Origin: CADEED01 sp035502995
Lineage (GTDB): Bacteria; Pseudomonadota; Gammaproteobacteria; Steroidobacterales; Steroidobacteraceae
Assembly (NCBI GenBank): GCA_035502995.1
Contig: DATJTW010000116.1
Location: forward strand, 31,336-95,335
Length of the DNA: 64,000 nucleotides
Reading direction: 5' to 3'
In this document: piece by piece, positions 35,896-44,920 of the stretch
Numbering within the stretch: position 1 is the stretch's first letter
Layout of the letters: the number at the start of each line of letters is the position of its first letter
Program-made: the position numbers and the translations under genes
Notes under the pieces: model-generated
Told to the model about the DNA's origin: nothing
The model's input: only the letters and a program-made list of their open reading frames with translations
The model's database searches: none

Positions 35896-37236
35896 TCAGA
35901 CGTTCAGCAGCAGGTGCTCGCGCTCCCACGAGCTGATCACCTGCAGGAACACCTCGTACTCCGCTTCCTTGACGATCGTGTATGCCGAGATGAACGGCTC
36001 GCCGAGGATGCGCACCAGCGGCTCGCATTCGCGCAGTTCGCGGATCGCATCGTCGAGCGAACGCGGCAGCGAGAACGGCAGGTCGTGCGCGGAGCCCGAG
36101 ATGGGCTCCGACGGCAGCAGTCCCTCGACCATGCCGAGATAGCCGCAGGCGAGCGACGTGGCCAGCGCGATGTACGGATTGGCATCGGCGCCGGCGAGCC
36201 GGTTCTCGACGCGGCGCGCGGCCGCGTCCGAGGCCGGCACGCGCAGGCCCGCGGTGCGGTTGTCGTAGCCCCACTGCACGTTGATCGGCGCCAGTTGGAA
36301 ACGGGATATGCGGCGATACGAGTTCACGTTCGGCGCGAGCAGCGCCATCGCCGCCGGCAGGTACTTCTGCAGGCCCGCGATGTGCGCGAAGAACAGCGGC
36401 GTCGGCGTGCCGTCGTCCTTCGAGAAGATGTTCTTCTTCGTCTTGCTGTCGACGATGCTCTGGTGGATGTGCATGGCGCTGCCCGGTTCCTTGGCGTGCG
36501 GCTTGGCCATGAACGTCGCGTACATCTTGTGGCGCAGCGCGGCTTCGCGCGCCGTGCGCTTGAAGAGGAACGCCTGGTCGGCGAGATCCAGCGCGTTGCC
36601 GTGCAGCAGGTTGATCTCCATCTGCGCGGCGCCGTCCTCGTGGATCAGCGTGTCGATCTCGATGTCCTGGTCCTCGCAGAACTGGTACATGTCGTCGAAC
36701 AGCGGATCGAACTCGTTGACCGCCGCGATGCTGTAGCTCTGCCGGCCCGGCTCGGCACGGCCGCTGCGGCCCACCGGCGGCTTGAGTGGATAGTCGGCGT
36801 CGATGTTCGGCTCGACGAGGTAGAACTCGAGCTCCGGCGCCACCACCGGCTCCCAGCCGCGGTTCGCGTACAGCTCGAGGATGTGCCGCAGCACGCTGCG
36901 CGGCGCCATGCCGACGCGGCGGCCGTCGGCGTAGAAGCAGTCGTGGATGACCTGGCCGGTGGGCTCGGCGGCCCAGGGCACGCGGCGCACGGTCTTCGCA
37001 TCGGCCTTGAGGATGATGTCGATCTCGGCCGGGCTCATCGCCTTGTCGGTGTCGGGTGGATAGTCGCCCGTCACCGTCTGCAGGAAGATGCTCTCGGGCA
37101 GGCGCATGCCCTCCTCCTCGCCGAACTTCTCCGACGGCATGATCTTGCCGCGCGCGATGCCCGCCATGTCCGGGATGATGGCCTCGACCTCGGAGATGCC
37201 GTGGTCCTTGAGGAACTGCCTGATTTCGTTTGCCAT
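35896..37236 (-). CDS. puuA: Gamma-glutamylputrescine synthetase (glutamine synthetase family), paralogue 1
   Basis: 446 residues. A glutamine synthetase-fold enzyme that ligates glutamate to putrescine with ATP. Metal and substrate motifs are present: 'VAPELEFYLV' (about 128-137), 'GAAQMEINLLHG', 'GSAMHIHQS', and 'NSYRRISRFQLAPINVQWGYDNRTAGLRVP'. The start ATG 37236 gives the standard N-terminus 'MANEIRQFLKDHGISEVEAIIPDMAGIARGK', where 'DMAGIARGK' is the amino-terminal GS motif. It is grouped with puuD upstream and spuC downstream, and resembles SpuB/SpuI of Pseudomonas. Confidence 0.9.
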   Translation of the reverse strand: MANEIRQFLKDHGISEVEAIIPDMAGIARGKIMPSEKFGEEEGMRLPESIFLQTVTGDYPPDTDKAMSPAEIDIILKADAKTVRRVPWAAEPTGQVIHDCFYADGRRVGMAPRSVLRHILELYANRGWEPVVAPELEFYLVEPNIDADYPLKPPVGRSGRAEPGRQSYSIAAVNEFDPLFDDMYQFCEDQDIEIDTLIHEDGAAQMEINLLHGNALDLADQAFLFKRTAREAALRHKMYATFMAKPHAKEPGSAMHIHQSIVDSKTKKNIFSKDDGTPTPLFFAHIAGLQKYLPAAMALLAPNVNSYRRISRFQLAPINVQWGYDNRTAGLRVPASDAAARRVENRLAGADANPYIALATSLACGYLGMVEGLLPSEPISGSAHDLPFSLPRSLDDAIRELRECEPLVRILGEPFISAYTIVKEAEYEVFLQVISSWEREHLLLNV

Positions 37237-37248
37237 GGTGCGTCCTGA

Positions 37249-37995
37249 CTATCTTTTGGTTTTGCGGCGAGCCGCGCGGCCGAACTCCGCGAACAGCGCC
37301 TTCGAGAATTCGTTCGTCATCACCTTCCATTCGGGGTGCCACTGCACCGCCAGCGCGAACGTCGGCGCCGACTTCACGCTGAACGCCTCGATCAATCCGT
37401 CCGGCGCGCGCGCCTCGACGGCGAGATCCGGCCCGAGCCGGTCCACGCCCTGCCCGTGCAGCGAGTTCACCGTGATGCGCTCCGCGCCGGCGAGCTGCGC
37501 CAGCAGGCCGCCGCGCTCGAGCGTCACGTCGTGCGCCGGCGCGTACTGCACGTCGAGCGGCTCTTCCTTGTCCTCGCGGTGATCGGCGAGGCCCGCCACT
37601 TCGTGCACGCGCTGATGCAGCGTGCCGCCCATCGCGACGTTCATCTCCTGGAAACCGCGGCACACGCCGAACACCGGTACTCCGCCCGACACCGCGCGCG
37701 GGATCAGCGACAACGTCGTCGCGTCGCGATGCGGATCGTGCAACGTGCCGGCGAGGCTCGACGCCCCTTTGTAGCGATGCGGCTCGACGTTCGACGGGCT
37801 GCCCGTGAAGAAGATGCCGTCGACGATCGACAGGATCTCGGCGACGTCGAGCGGCGTCTCGAGCACGGGAATCAGCAGCGGCAGGCAGTCGGCGGCCTGC
37901 GCGATGGCGGCGATGTATTTCTCGCCGACGGCATGGAACGGATGGGGTCCGATCATGCGCCGGTCAGCGGGAATGCCGATGACGGGTCTGTTCAT
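37249..37995 (-). CDS. puuD: Gamma-glutamyl-gamma-aminobutyrate hydrolase PuuD
   Basis: 248 residues from ATG 37995 (a GTG four codons upstream is possible). A class I glutamine amidotransferase-like hydrolase that releases GABA from gamma-Glu-GABA. The triad is visible: Cys112 in 'FGVCRGFQEMNV', His220 and Glu222 in 'VQWHPEW'. The N-terminus 'RPVIGIPADRRMIGPHPFHAVGEKYI' and 'DGIFFTGSPSNVEPHRY' are family hallmarks. It lies 12 bases upstream of puuA-1 in the same unit and is divergent from the second synthetase. Confidence 0.92.
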   Translation of the reverse strand: MNRPVIGIPADRRMIGPHPFHAVGEKYIAAIAQAADCLPLLIPVLETPLDVAEILSIVDGIFFTGSPSNVEPHRYKGASSLAGTLHDPHRDATTLSLIPRAVSGGVPVFGVCRGFQEMNVAMGGTLHQRVHEVAGLADHREDKEEPLDVQYAPAHDVTLERGGLLAQLAGAERITVNSLHGQGVDRLGPDLAVEARAPDGLIEAFSVKSAPTFALAVQWHPEWKVMTNEFSKALFAEFGRAARRKTKR

Positions 37996-38132
37996 AACGA
38001 CGCTCACACGCGGATCGTCGGACCCGGGCGCTGTCTATTATCTTTTACGATTCCGGACCCGCGACAGGTCCGGCGGCGGTCATTAGACCACAGCTCGACG
38101 CCTCGCGGCTCGGCACCTCTGCCGCGCGCGAC

Positions 38133-38179
38133 GGGCCGGCAAAGGCCCGGATTAGGCCGTTTTTCGCGTTTGCCGGCCC
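38133..38179. promoter_or_regulatory. 11-base perfect inverted repeat between divergent puuD and second puuA
   Basis: GGGCCGGCAAA (38133-38143) and TTTGCCGGCCC (38169-38179) are exact reverse complements 25 bases apart, inside the roughly 250-base divergent promoter region. An inner GGCC..GGCC pair lies between. It could be an operator for a dimeric regulator or an RNA stem in the leader of the plus-strand synthetase gene. Confidence 0.5.
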
Positions 38180-38245
38180 CGCGGCCTCGGGCATATGCTG
38201 CGTCGCCGGGCACCGCTGCGGTGTCGAGAATAATAAACACCTGCC

Positions 38246-39616
38246 ATGACCCAACCTGCCGCCGCTGACGAACTCGAGCGCTTTCTCGCGGCGCATCCCG
38301 AGGTCCGTTTCGTCGATGCCTTCGTCAACGACCTGAACACCGTGGAGCGCGGCAAGCGCATCGACCGCGCCGCGATGGCCGGCGTGTTCGCGCGCGGCAT
38401 GCCGCTGCCCGGGTCGATGTTCGCGCTCGACATCCAGGGCGGCACCGTCGAGGCGACCGGCCTGGGTTTCGCCGACGGCGACGCGGACCGTCCGTGCCTG
38501 CCGATCCCCGGCACGCTCGCGCCCGTGCCGTGGCAGGACGGCGGCATCGCGCAGGTACAGCTGACGATGCACGATCACGACGGCGCGCCGTTCTTCGGCG
38601 ACCCGCGCCACCTGCTCGCGAACGTGCTCGCGAAATTCAGACGCCTCGGGCTCACGCCCGTGGTCGCCGTCGAATACGAGTTCTATCTCGTCGATCTCGA
38701 ACGAACCGCCGACGGCCAGCCGCAGCCGCCGAAAGGTCCGCTGACCGGCCGGCGCGAGTTCCGCACGCAGATCAACTCGATGACGGATCTCGACGAGTAC
38801 TCGCCGCTGCTCTCCGCGATCGACGCGACCTGCCTGGCGCAGAACGTGCCGGCGACGTCCGCCTTGGCCGAGTACGGCCCCGGCCAGTACGAGGTGAACC
38901 TGCGCCACGCGGCCGACGCGCTGAAGGTCTGCGACGAGGCGCTGCGCTTCAAGCGCATCGTGAAAGCCGTCGCGCGCGCACACGGCTGCGAGGCCACGTT
39001 CCTCGCGAAGCCGTATCGCGACATGGCCGGCAGCGGCCTGCACATCCACGTGAGCCTGCTCGACGACGCGGGCCGCAACGTCTTCGCCGCGTCCGCGCCG
39101 CTCGACAGCGCGCCGCTGCGCCACGTGATCGCCGGCACGTTGGCGACGCTGGCGGACGGCATGGCGCTGTGCGCGCCCGGCCCGAACTCCTACCGGCGTT
39201 TTCGCGCCGAGGCGTACGTGCCGCTGCATCCGACCTGGTCGATCAACAACCGCGGCTCGGCGATCCGCGTGCCGGCGTCCGATCCGGCGAACCTGCGCAT
39301 CGAACACCGCCTCGCCGGCGCGGATGCGAATCCGTATCTCGTCACGGCCTGGGTGCTGGCCGGCATGCTGCACGGACTCGAATCGCGGCTCGAACCCCCG
39401 GCGGTACTGACCGGCAACGCGTACGAACAGGACGGCGACCCGCTGCCGGCCAACGGGCCCGCGGCGATCGAGAAATTCGCGGCCAGCGACTTCGCGCGCG
39501 CCACGTTCGGCGACAAGTTCGTCGGTCTCTTCGCCGCGGTGAAACGCGCCGAGTTCGAGGAGTTCAATTCACACGTGACGGCGCTCGAGATCGCGCGTTA
39601 CCTGGGACCGCTGTGA
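38246..39616 (+). CDS. Gamma-glutamylpolyamine synthetase (glutamine synthetase family), paralogue 2
   Basis: 456 residues. It shares the GS-fold motifs of the 35896 protein: 'VAVEYEFYLVDL' (about 140-152), 'YGPGQYEVNLRHAADAL', 'AGSGLHIHVSLLDD', and 'NSYRRFRAEAYVPLHPTWSINNRGSAIRVP', ending 'ALEIARYLGPL'. It is clearly diverged from paralogue 1, including in the N-terminal part ('FVDAFVNDLNTVERGKRIDR'), so it may prefer a different amine (for example spermidine or diaminopropane). It is followed one base later by puuB, forming the synthetase-oxidase pair of the Puu pathway. Confidence 0.88.
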   Translation: MTQPAAADELERFLAAHPEVRFVDAFVNDLNTVERGKRIDRAAMAGVFARGMPLPGSMFALDIQGGTVEATGLGFADGDADRPCLPIPGTLAPVPWQDGGIAQVQLTMHDHDGAPFFGDPRHLLANVLAKFRRLGLTPVVAVEYEFYLVDLERTADGQPQPPKGPLTGRREFRTQINSMTDLDEYSPLLSAIDATCLAQNVPATSALAEYGPGQYEVNLRHAADALKVCDEALRFKRIVKAVARAHGCEATFLAKPYRDMAGSGLHIHVSLLDDAGRNVFAASAPLDSAPLRHVIAGTLATLADGMALCAPGPNSYRRFRAEAYVPLHPTWSINNRGSAIRVPASDPANLRIEHRLAGADANPYLVTAWVLAGMLHGLESRLEPPAVLTGNAYEQDGDPLPANGPAAIEKFAASDFARATFGDKFVGLFAAVKRAEFEEFNSHVTALEIARYLGPL

Positions 39617-39617
39617 C

Positions 39618-40922
39618 GTGAGCGCGCCCGAGTCCAACGACCCGGCCTCGTCGAACTACTACTACGCGACGACGCGCCCGCCGCCGGCGCACGCGCCGCT
39701 GGCCGGCGACGTGCGCGCGGACGTGTGCATCGTCGGCGGCGGGATCTCGGGGTTGTCGGCCGCGCTGCATCTCGCGGAGCGCGGTTACGCCGTCGCGCTG
39801 CTGGAGGCGGAATTCCTCGGCTTCGGCGGCTCCGGCCGCAGCGGCGGACAAACCATCTTCGGTTACGCCAGCGGCCAGGAGAAACTGAAGAAGATCGTCG
39901 GCGCTGTCGACGCCCGCCGGATGTGGGACATCTCGCTCGAGGGCATGGCGCTGCTGCGCGATCTCATCGCGAAGCATCGCATCGACTGCGACTACGTCGC
40001 CGGCCACCTCCACGTCGGCGTGAAGCCGCGCCACGACGCCGAGCTCGCCGCGGAGTGCGAGACGCTGCACGACGAATACGGCTACCGCAGCGTGCGATCG
40101 GTGCCGCACGACGAGCTGCGCACGCTGGTCGCGAGCGCGCGTTACACCACGGGCCTCTACGACTCGGCCAGCGGCCATCTGAATCCCTACAAGTACACGC
40201 TCGGCCTCGGCGCTGCGGCCACGCGTGCCGGCGTGCGGATCTTCGAACACTCGCCGGTCACGAAGCTCGAGATCGCGAAGGACGCGAACGGCGAGCACGT
40301 CGCGCACGCGGCGAACGGCAGCGTGCGCGCGCGCCACCTGCTGATCGCCGGCAACGCCCTGCTCGGCAACCTCGTGCCCGAACTGGCGCGCAAGCTGATG
40401 GCCGTCGGCACGTACATCGCGACCACCGGCGTGCTCGGCGAGTCGCGCGCGGCCGCGCTGATCACCAACAACGCCGCCGTCGCCGACATCAACTGGGTGC
40501 TGGACTACTTCCGCCGTTCGGCGGATCACCGGCTGCTGTTCGGCGGCCGCGTCAGTTATTCCGGCGTCGATCCGTTCGACTCGGCGCGCGTGCTGCGCGG
40601 GCGCATCCAGCGCGTCTTCCCGCAACTGGCGGACACGAAGATCGAATACGCCTGGGGCGGCTTCGTCGACATCACGCCGAACCGCGCGCCGCACTTCGGC
40701 CGCCTCGCGCCGAACGCGTACTTCCTGCAGGGCTTCTCCGGCCATGGCATGGTGCTGACCGGCATCGCGGGCAAGCTGGTCGCCGAGGCGATCGCCGGCA
40801 CCGCCGAGCGCTTCGACGTGTTCGCGCGCATCCCGCACCACGACTTTCCGGGCGGCGCGTTGTTCCGCCGTCCGGCGCTGGTGTTGGCGATGCTGTGGTT
40901 CCGGCTCAAGGATCTGTTGTGA
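39618..40922 (+). CDS. puuB: Gamma-glutamylputrescine oxidase PuuB
   Basis: 434 residues from GTG 39618, one base after the upstream stop. An FAD-dependent DAO-family oxidase: dinucleotide motif 'VCIVGGGISGLSAALHLAERG' (GGGISG 40-45), 'FGGSGRSGGQTIFGYASGQ', and a C-terminal 'YAWGGFVDITPNRAPHFGRLAPNAYFLQGFSGHGMVLTGIAG'. It oxidises gamma-glutamylputrescine to the aminobutyraldehyde, giving ammonia and hydrogen peroxide. The aldehyde would pass to the PuuC-type dehydrogenase encoded at 60481. The stop overlaps the next gene (GTGA). Confidence 0.92.
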   Translation: MSAPESNDPASSNYYYATTRPPPAHAPLAGDVRADVCIVGGGISGLSAALHLAERGYAVALLEAEFLGFGGSGRSGGQTIFGYASGQEKLKKIVGAVDARRMWDISLEGMALLRDLIAKHRIDCDYVAGHLHVGVKPRHDAELAAECETLHDEYGYRSVRSVPHDELRTLVASARYTTGLYDSASGHLNPYKYTLGLGAAATRAGVRIFEHSPVTKLEIAKDANGEHVAHAANGSVRARHLLIAGNALLGNLVPELARKLMAVGTYIATTGVLGESRAAALITNNAAVADINWVLDYFRRSADHRLLFGGRVSYSGVDPFDSARVLRGRIQRVFPQLADTKIEYAWGGFVDITPNRAPHFGRLAPNAYFLQGFSGHGMVLTGIAGKLVAEAIAGTAERFDVFARIPHHDFPGGALFRRPALVLAMLWFRLKDLL

Positions 40923-41701
40923 CCGCTGCCTTCCAGTACGACGTCTGGCTCCACGCGCTGCCCGTGCTGCTGGTCGCGGCCACGATCACGTGGCTGCTGT
41001 CGCTGCCGATGCGCAACGTGTCGATCGTCGATTCGTTGTGGAGCCTGATGCTGTTCGCCGCCGGCGTCGTCTACGGCCTGTGGGCCGATCCGCGCGCGCC
41101 GCGGCTCGACTTCGCGTTGTGGCTGCTCGCGGCGTGGGCGTTCCGCCTGTCGCTGTTCATCACGGCGCGCAGCATCGGCAAGGGCGAGGACCACCGCTAC
41201 CAGGCGATCCGCGAACGCAACCAGCCCGGCTTCGCCTGGAAGAGCCTGTACCTCGTGTTCTGGCTGCAGGCGCTGCTGGCGTGGATCATCTCGCTGCCGC
41301 TGCTCGGTGCGTTCGCCAGCAACCGGCCGATCGGCTGGCTCGACCGCGCCGGCATCGCGTTGTGGCTGTTCGGTTTCCTCTTCGAGGTGATCGGCGACTG
41401 GCAGCTCGCGCGCTTCAAGAGGAACCCGGACAACGCCGGCCAGGTCATGGACCGCGGCCTGTGGCGCTACACGCGCCATCCGAACTACTTCGGCGAGTTC
41501 TGCGTGTGGTGGGGGTTCTATCTCATCGCGCTGTCGGCCGGCGCGTGGTGGTCGATCGTGGGCCCGGCGCTGATGTCGTTCCTGCTGCTGCGCGTCTCGG
41601 GGGTAACCCTGCTCGAAAAAGACATCGGCAATCGTCGGCCGCGGTATGCCGACTACGTCCGCAAAACGAACGCGTTTTTCCCGGGCAGATCAAGGAAATA
41701 G
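40919..41701 (+). CDS. DUF1295 (steroid 5-alpha-reductase-like) membrane protein
   Basis: 260 residues from GTG 40919, overlapping the puuB stop by four bases. About seven helices are visible. The family motif 'DRGLWRYTRHPNYFGEFCVWWGFYL' (about 178-202) and C-terminal 'VTLLEKDIGNRRPRYADYVRKTNAFFP' match DUF1295, which resembles steroid 5-alpha reductases and ICMT enzymes in its cofactor end. No substrate is known. Its coupling to puuB may be incidental. It is the last gene of the plus-strand puu unit. Confidence 0.88.
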   Translation: MTAAFQYDVWLHALPVLLVAATITWLLSLPMRNVSIVDSLWSLMLFAAGVVYGLWADPRAPRLDFALWLLAAWAFRLSLFITARSIGKGEDHRYQAIRERNQPGFAWKSLYLVFWLQALLAWIISLPLLGAFASNRPIGWLDRAGIALWLFGFLFEVIGDWQLARFKRNPDNAGQVMDRGLWRYTRHPNYFGEFCVWWGFYLIALSAGAWWSIVGPALMSFLLLRVSGVTLLEKDIGNRRPRYADYVRKTNAFFPGRSRK

Positions 41702-41779
41702 CCTAAAGCCTGCCCTGTTCTGGGCCGATAACGCCGGGAGACAACCGGATTCGGTGCAAGGACCCAGACAGGACAGATC

Positions 41780-43651
41780 GTGAACGCCGTCGATACCCAC
41801 TCTCGCGAGGCCCGCGCCCGTGAAGTGCGTCACGCTGTCGTGGCGCAACTCGCGATCGATTCGCATCGCCTGTTCCGCATCCTGTTCGCGGTGCAGTGGG
41901 TGATCGCGGTCGGGCTCGCGTGGCGCTCGGGTCTGCCCGGCGACTCGCGCGTGGCGATCACGCTGATCGCCGGCGGCATGTTGTGCCTGCCCGCGGGACT
42001 GTTCACGCTGGCCGCGCCGCACGCGTTCTGGGTGCGCCACTTCGTCGCCGTCACGCAGATCTGCTGGTCCATGCTGTTCCTCTGGCTGCTCGAAGGCCGC
42101 CCCGAAGCGCAGTTCCACGTGTTCACGTCGCTCGCGTTCCTGGCGTTCTACCGCGACTGGGGCGTGTTGTTCACCGCGACGCTGACCGCCGTCGCCTGGC
42201 CGGTCGCGCGTGTCGTGTTGCTGCCCGACTCCTACGTGATCCACGACTCCGTGTGGTGGCGCCTCGCCGAGCAGTCGGTGTGGATCGTCGCCGAAGACCT
42301 GATGCTGCTGATCGTCATCGCGCAGAGCATGAAGACCATCATGAACTTCGCGATGAATGCCGCCGACCTGCAGCTCGCGAACGAACGCATCGCGGACGCG
42401 GTGGGCGAACGCACGCGCGAGCTCGAGAAGAGCCGCGAGCAATACCGGCACATCGCCGAGACCACGCGCGCGATCCCGTTCGAGCTCGACCTCAAGCGCG
42501 GCCTGTTCACGTACATCGGCCCGCAGGCCGAGGCGATGCTGGGATTCCCGGAGTCGCGCTGGAAGGAACCGAACTTCATCGACCGCCTGCTGCCGCGCGA
42601 CCGCGAGACCGAGGCGCGCCTCTTCCTCGACGAATGCATGCCCGGCACCTTCGAGACCCTGTGCTCGGTGGTCACGGCCGACGACCGCATCGTCGAGCTG
42701 CGCTGGACGGTGTCGTGCGAGATCGTGCACGACGTGCGCGTGTTGCGCGGCCTCATGATCGACGTCACCGAGGCGCACCGGCTGGTGCGCGAGATGGCGC
42801 AGGGCCAGAAGCTCGAGTCGGTCGGCCGCATCGCCGCCGGCGTCGCGCACGAGATCAACACCTCGGTGCAGTTCATCTCGGACAGCGTGCGTTTCGTGCG
42901 CCACGCGCTGAAGGACGTGCCGCACGCGATCGCCGATTACCGCGCGCTGACGACCAACGCGCTGTCCGGCAAGGAAGTCACCGATGCCGCGCGCAAGGCC
43001 GCCGACACCGACGAGGCCGCGGACGTCGACTACTTCCTGAAGAACGCGCCCGACGCGCTCGACCGCGCACTCGAAGGCATCAACCGCGTCGGCTCCATCG
43101 TCAAATCGATGACCGAGTTCGCGCACCCGGATTCGCGCACGGCCGCCGACGTCGACCTGAACCGCGCGATCCGCACGACGCTGAACATGGCGCGCAACGA
43201 ATACAAGAACGTCGCGGAGCTGACCTGCGACTTCGGCGACATCCCGGCAGTCCATTGCCACGCCGGCGACATCAACCAGGTAATCCTGAACCTGGTGCTC
43301 AACGCCGCGCACGCGATCAGTGACGTCGTCGACGGAAGCAGTGCCAAGGGACGCATTACCGTGCGCACGCGCGCCATCGTCGACTACGTGGAGATCTCGA
43401 TCGGCGACACCGGGGACGGCATTCCCGAGTCGGTGCGCGGCCGGATCTTCGAGCCGTTCGTCACGACCAAGGAAGTCGGTCGCGGCACGGGCCAGGGTCT
43501 CGCGCTGTCGCGCGGCATCGTGGTCGAGAAACTCAAGGGTTCATTGCACTTCGAAACCGAGACGGGAAAAGGGACGACTTTCTACATCCGACTGCCCGTG
43601 TCGGGTGCGGCCTCGCTGGCCGATCCAACCAACAAACAGGCCGCAGCATGA
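41780..43651 (+). CDS. Membrane sensor histidine kinase with PAS domain
   Basis: 623 residues from GTG 41780 (AGGA seven bases upstream). About five N-terminal helices (30-190) form the sensor, then a coiled coil (about 195-220), a PAS-like domain ('IGPQAEAMLGFPESRWKEPNFIDRLLPRD', about 225-340), a dimerisation domain with phospho-acceptor His357 in 'GVAHEINTSVQFI', and a HATPase with N box 'NLVLNAAHAIS', G1 'GDTGDGIP', and G2 'GTGQGLALS'. A 40-residue insertion follows the His box. Its stop overlaps the next gene, a response regulator with an HDOD output, so the two are a cognate pair. Confidence 0.92.
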   Translation: MNAVDTHSREARAREVRHAVVAQLAIDSHRLFRILFAVQWVIAVGLAWRSGLPGDSRVAITLIAGGMLCLPAGLFTLAAPHAFWVRHFVAVTQICWSMLFLWLLEGRPEAQFHVFTSLAFLAFYRDWGVLFTATLTAVAWPVARVVLLPDSYVIHDSVWWRLAEQSVWIVAEDLMLLIVIAQSMKTIMNFAMNAADLQLANERIADAVGERTRELEKSREQYRHIAETTRAIPFELDLKRGLFTYIGPQAEAMLGFPESRWKEPNFIDRLLPRDRETEARLFLDECMPGTFETLCSVVTADDRIVELRWTVSCEIVHDVRVLRGLMIDVTEAHRLVREMAQGQKLESVGRIAAGVAHEINTSVQFISDSVRFVRHALKDVPHAIADYRALTTNALSGKEVTDAARKAADTDEAADVDYFLKNAPDALDRALEGINRVGSIVKSMTEFAHPDSRTAADVDLNRAIRTTLNMARNEYKNVAELTCDFGDIPAVHCHAGDINQVILNLVLNAAHAISDVVDGSSAKGRITVRTRAIVDYVEISIGDTGDGIPESVRGRIFEPFVTTKEVGRGTGQGLALSRGIVVEKLKGSLHFETETGKGTTFYIRLPVSGAASLADPTNKQAAA

Positions 43652-44880
43652 CTTCGCTACACGTTCTCTTTGTCGACGACGAACAGGCCATCCTCGATGG
43701 CCTGCGCAACAGCCTCCGCAAGGAGCGCAAGCGCTGGGACATGACCTTCGCGCTCGGTGGCCAGCAGGCCCTCGAGCACATGAAGCAGACGCCCGCCGAC
43801 GTCGTCATCACCGACATGCGCATGCCGGGCATGGACGGCGCCGAGCTGCTGCGCCACATCCAGCGCGACTTCCCGGCCGCGGCACGCATCGTGCTGTCGG
43901 GACAGGCGGAGCGCGAGGCGATCATGCGCGCGCTGCCGGTCACCCACCAGTTCCTGCACAAGCCCTGCGACGGCGAGACGCTGCGCGCGGTGATCGAGCA
44001 GACGCACAACCTGCACAAGCTCATGCAGAACCCGGCGCTGACCGCGCTCGTGGGCAAGCTCGAGCGCATCCCGGCCGTGCCGACCACGTACACCGAGCTG
44101 TCGCGCCTGGCACAGGACCCGAAGTCCGACGCCGCCGCGTTCGCCAAGGTCATCGAGATGGACGCCGCCGTCTGCGCGAAGGTGCTGCAGCTGGTGAACA
44201 GCGCGTACTTCGGGCTGGGCCAGAAGATCGTGTCGATCCGTCCCGCCGTCACGTACCTGGGCGTCGAGATCATCAAGTCGCTGGTGCTGGGGTCGACGTC
44301 GTTCTCGGACAAGGCGATCAGCGAGGTCAAGGGATTCTCGCCCGACCGCCTGCAACACCACTCGATGCTGACCGCGCTGCTGGCGAAGAAGATCGTCGGC
44401 AACCCACAGCTCGCCGACGCCGCGTTCACGGCCGGCCTGCTGCACGACATCGGCGCGCTGGTGCTGCTGCACGCCGCGCCGCCCGACTACGTGCGCGCGC
44501 TCGAGCGCAAGAAGGAGCTGCACGGCGACGGCGCCTCGGCCGAGCGCGAGATCTTCGGCGTGACGCACGCCGAGGTCGGTGCCTATCTACTCGGCCTGTG
44601 GGGCATCCCGTTCCCGATCGTCGAGGCCGTGGCGTTCCACCACCGGCCGAACGAAGTGGCGCCGGAATCCCGCGCGCTGGTCGGCGCGATCCACATCGCG
44701 AGCGGCCTGGTCGAGGAGATGTCCGACGCCGAGGCCGCCAAGGCCAGCGCCACCGCGAGCATCGACAGCTCCGGCCGCATCGACGCGACGTTCCTGCGCG
44801 AGGCCGGCCTCGAGGAACTGTTCAAGAAGAGCCGCGCCGAGGCCGAGGCGCTGATGAGCAACGTGGCCAAGACCGGCTGA
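43648..44880 (+). CDS. Response regulator with HDOD output domain
   Basis: 410 residues. Receiver domain residues 1-125 with the acidic pocket 'VDDE' (10-12), phospho-acceptor Asp56 in 'VVITDMRMPGMDG', Thr/Ser-region 'VLSG', and the conserved lysine in 'FLHKPCD' (about 109). Residues about 140-340 are an HDOD domain ('IPAVPTTYTELSRLAQDPKSDAAAFAKVIEMDAAVCAKVLQLVNSAYFG' and 'AFTAGLLHDIGALVLLH', 'FHHRP'), which retains an HD pair. The output is not DNA binding; such proteins act in c-di-GMP or stress signalling. ATGA overlap with the kinase. Confidence 0.92.
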   Translation: MTSLHVLFVDDEQAILDGLRNSLRKERKRWDMTFALGGQQALEHMKQTPADVVITDMRMPGMDGAELLRHIQRDFPAAARIVLSGQAEREAIMRALPVTHQFLHKPCDGETLRAVIEQTHNLHKLMQNPALTALVGKLERIPAVPTTYTELSRLAQDPKSDAAAFAKVIEMDAAVCAKVLQLVNSAYFGLGQKIVSIRPAVTYLGVEIIKSLVLGSTSFSDKAISEVKGFSPDRLQHHSMLTALLAKKIVGNPQLADAAFTAGLLHDIGALVLLHAAPPDYVRALERKKELHGDGASAEREIFGVTHAEVGAYLLGLWGIPFPIVEAVAFHHRPNEVAPESRALVGAIHIASGLVEEMSDAEAAKASATASIDSSGRIDATFLREAGLEELFKKSRAEAEALMSNVAKTG

Positions 44881-44920
44881 AGCGACTAGCATCTCCGCCC
44901 TCTTTCCGGGAGGGCGGGAC

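Noticed and set aside
38045..39373. 442-codon minus-strand frame
   Set aside because: Antisense to the second gamma-glutamylpolyamine synthetase, no recognisable motif.
41690..43312. 540-codon minus-strand frame
   Set aside because: Antisense to the histidine kinase, whose domains are unmistakable.
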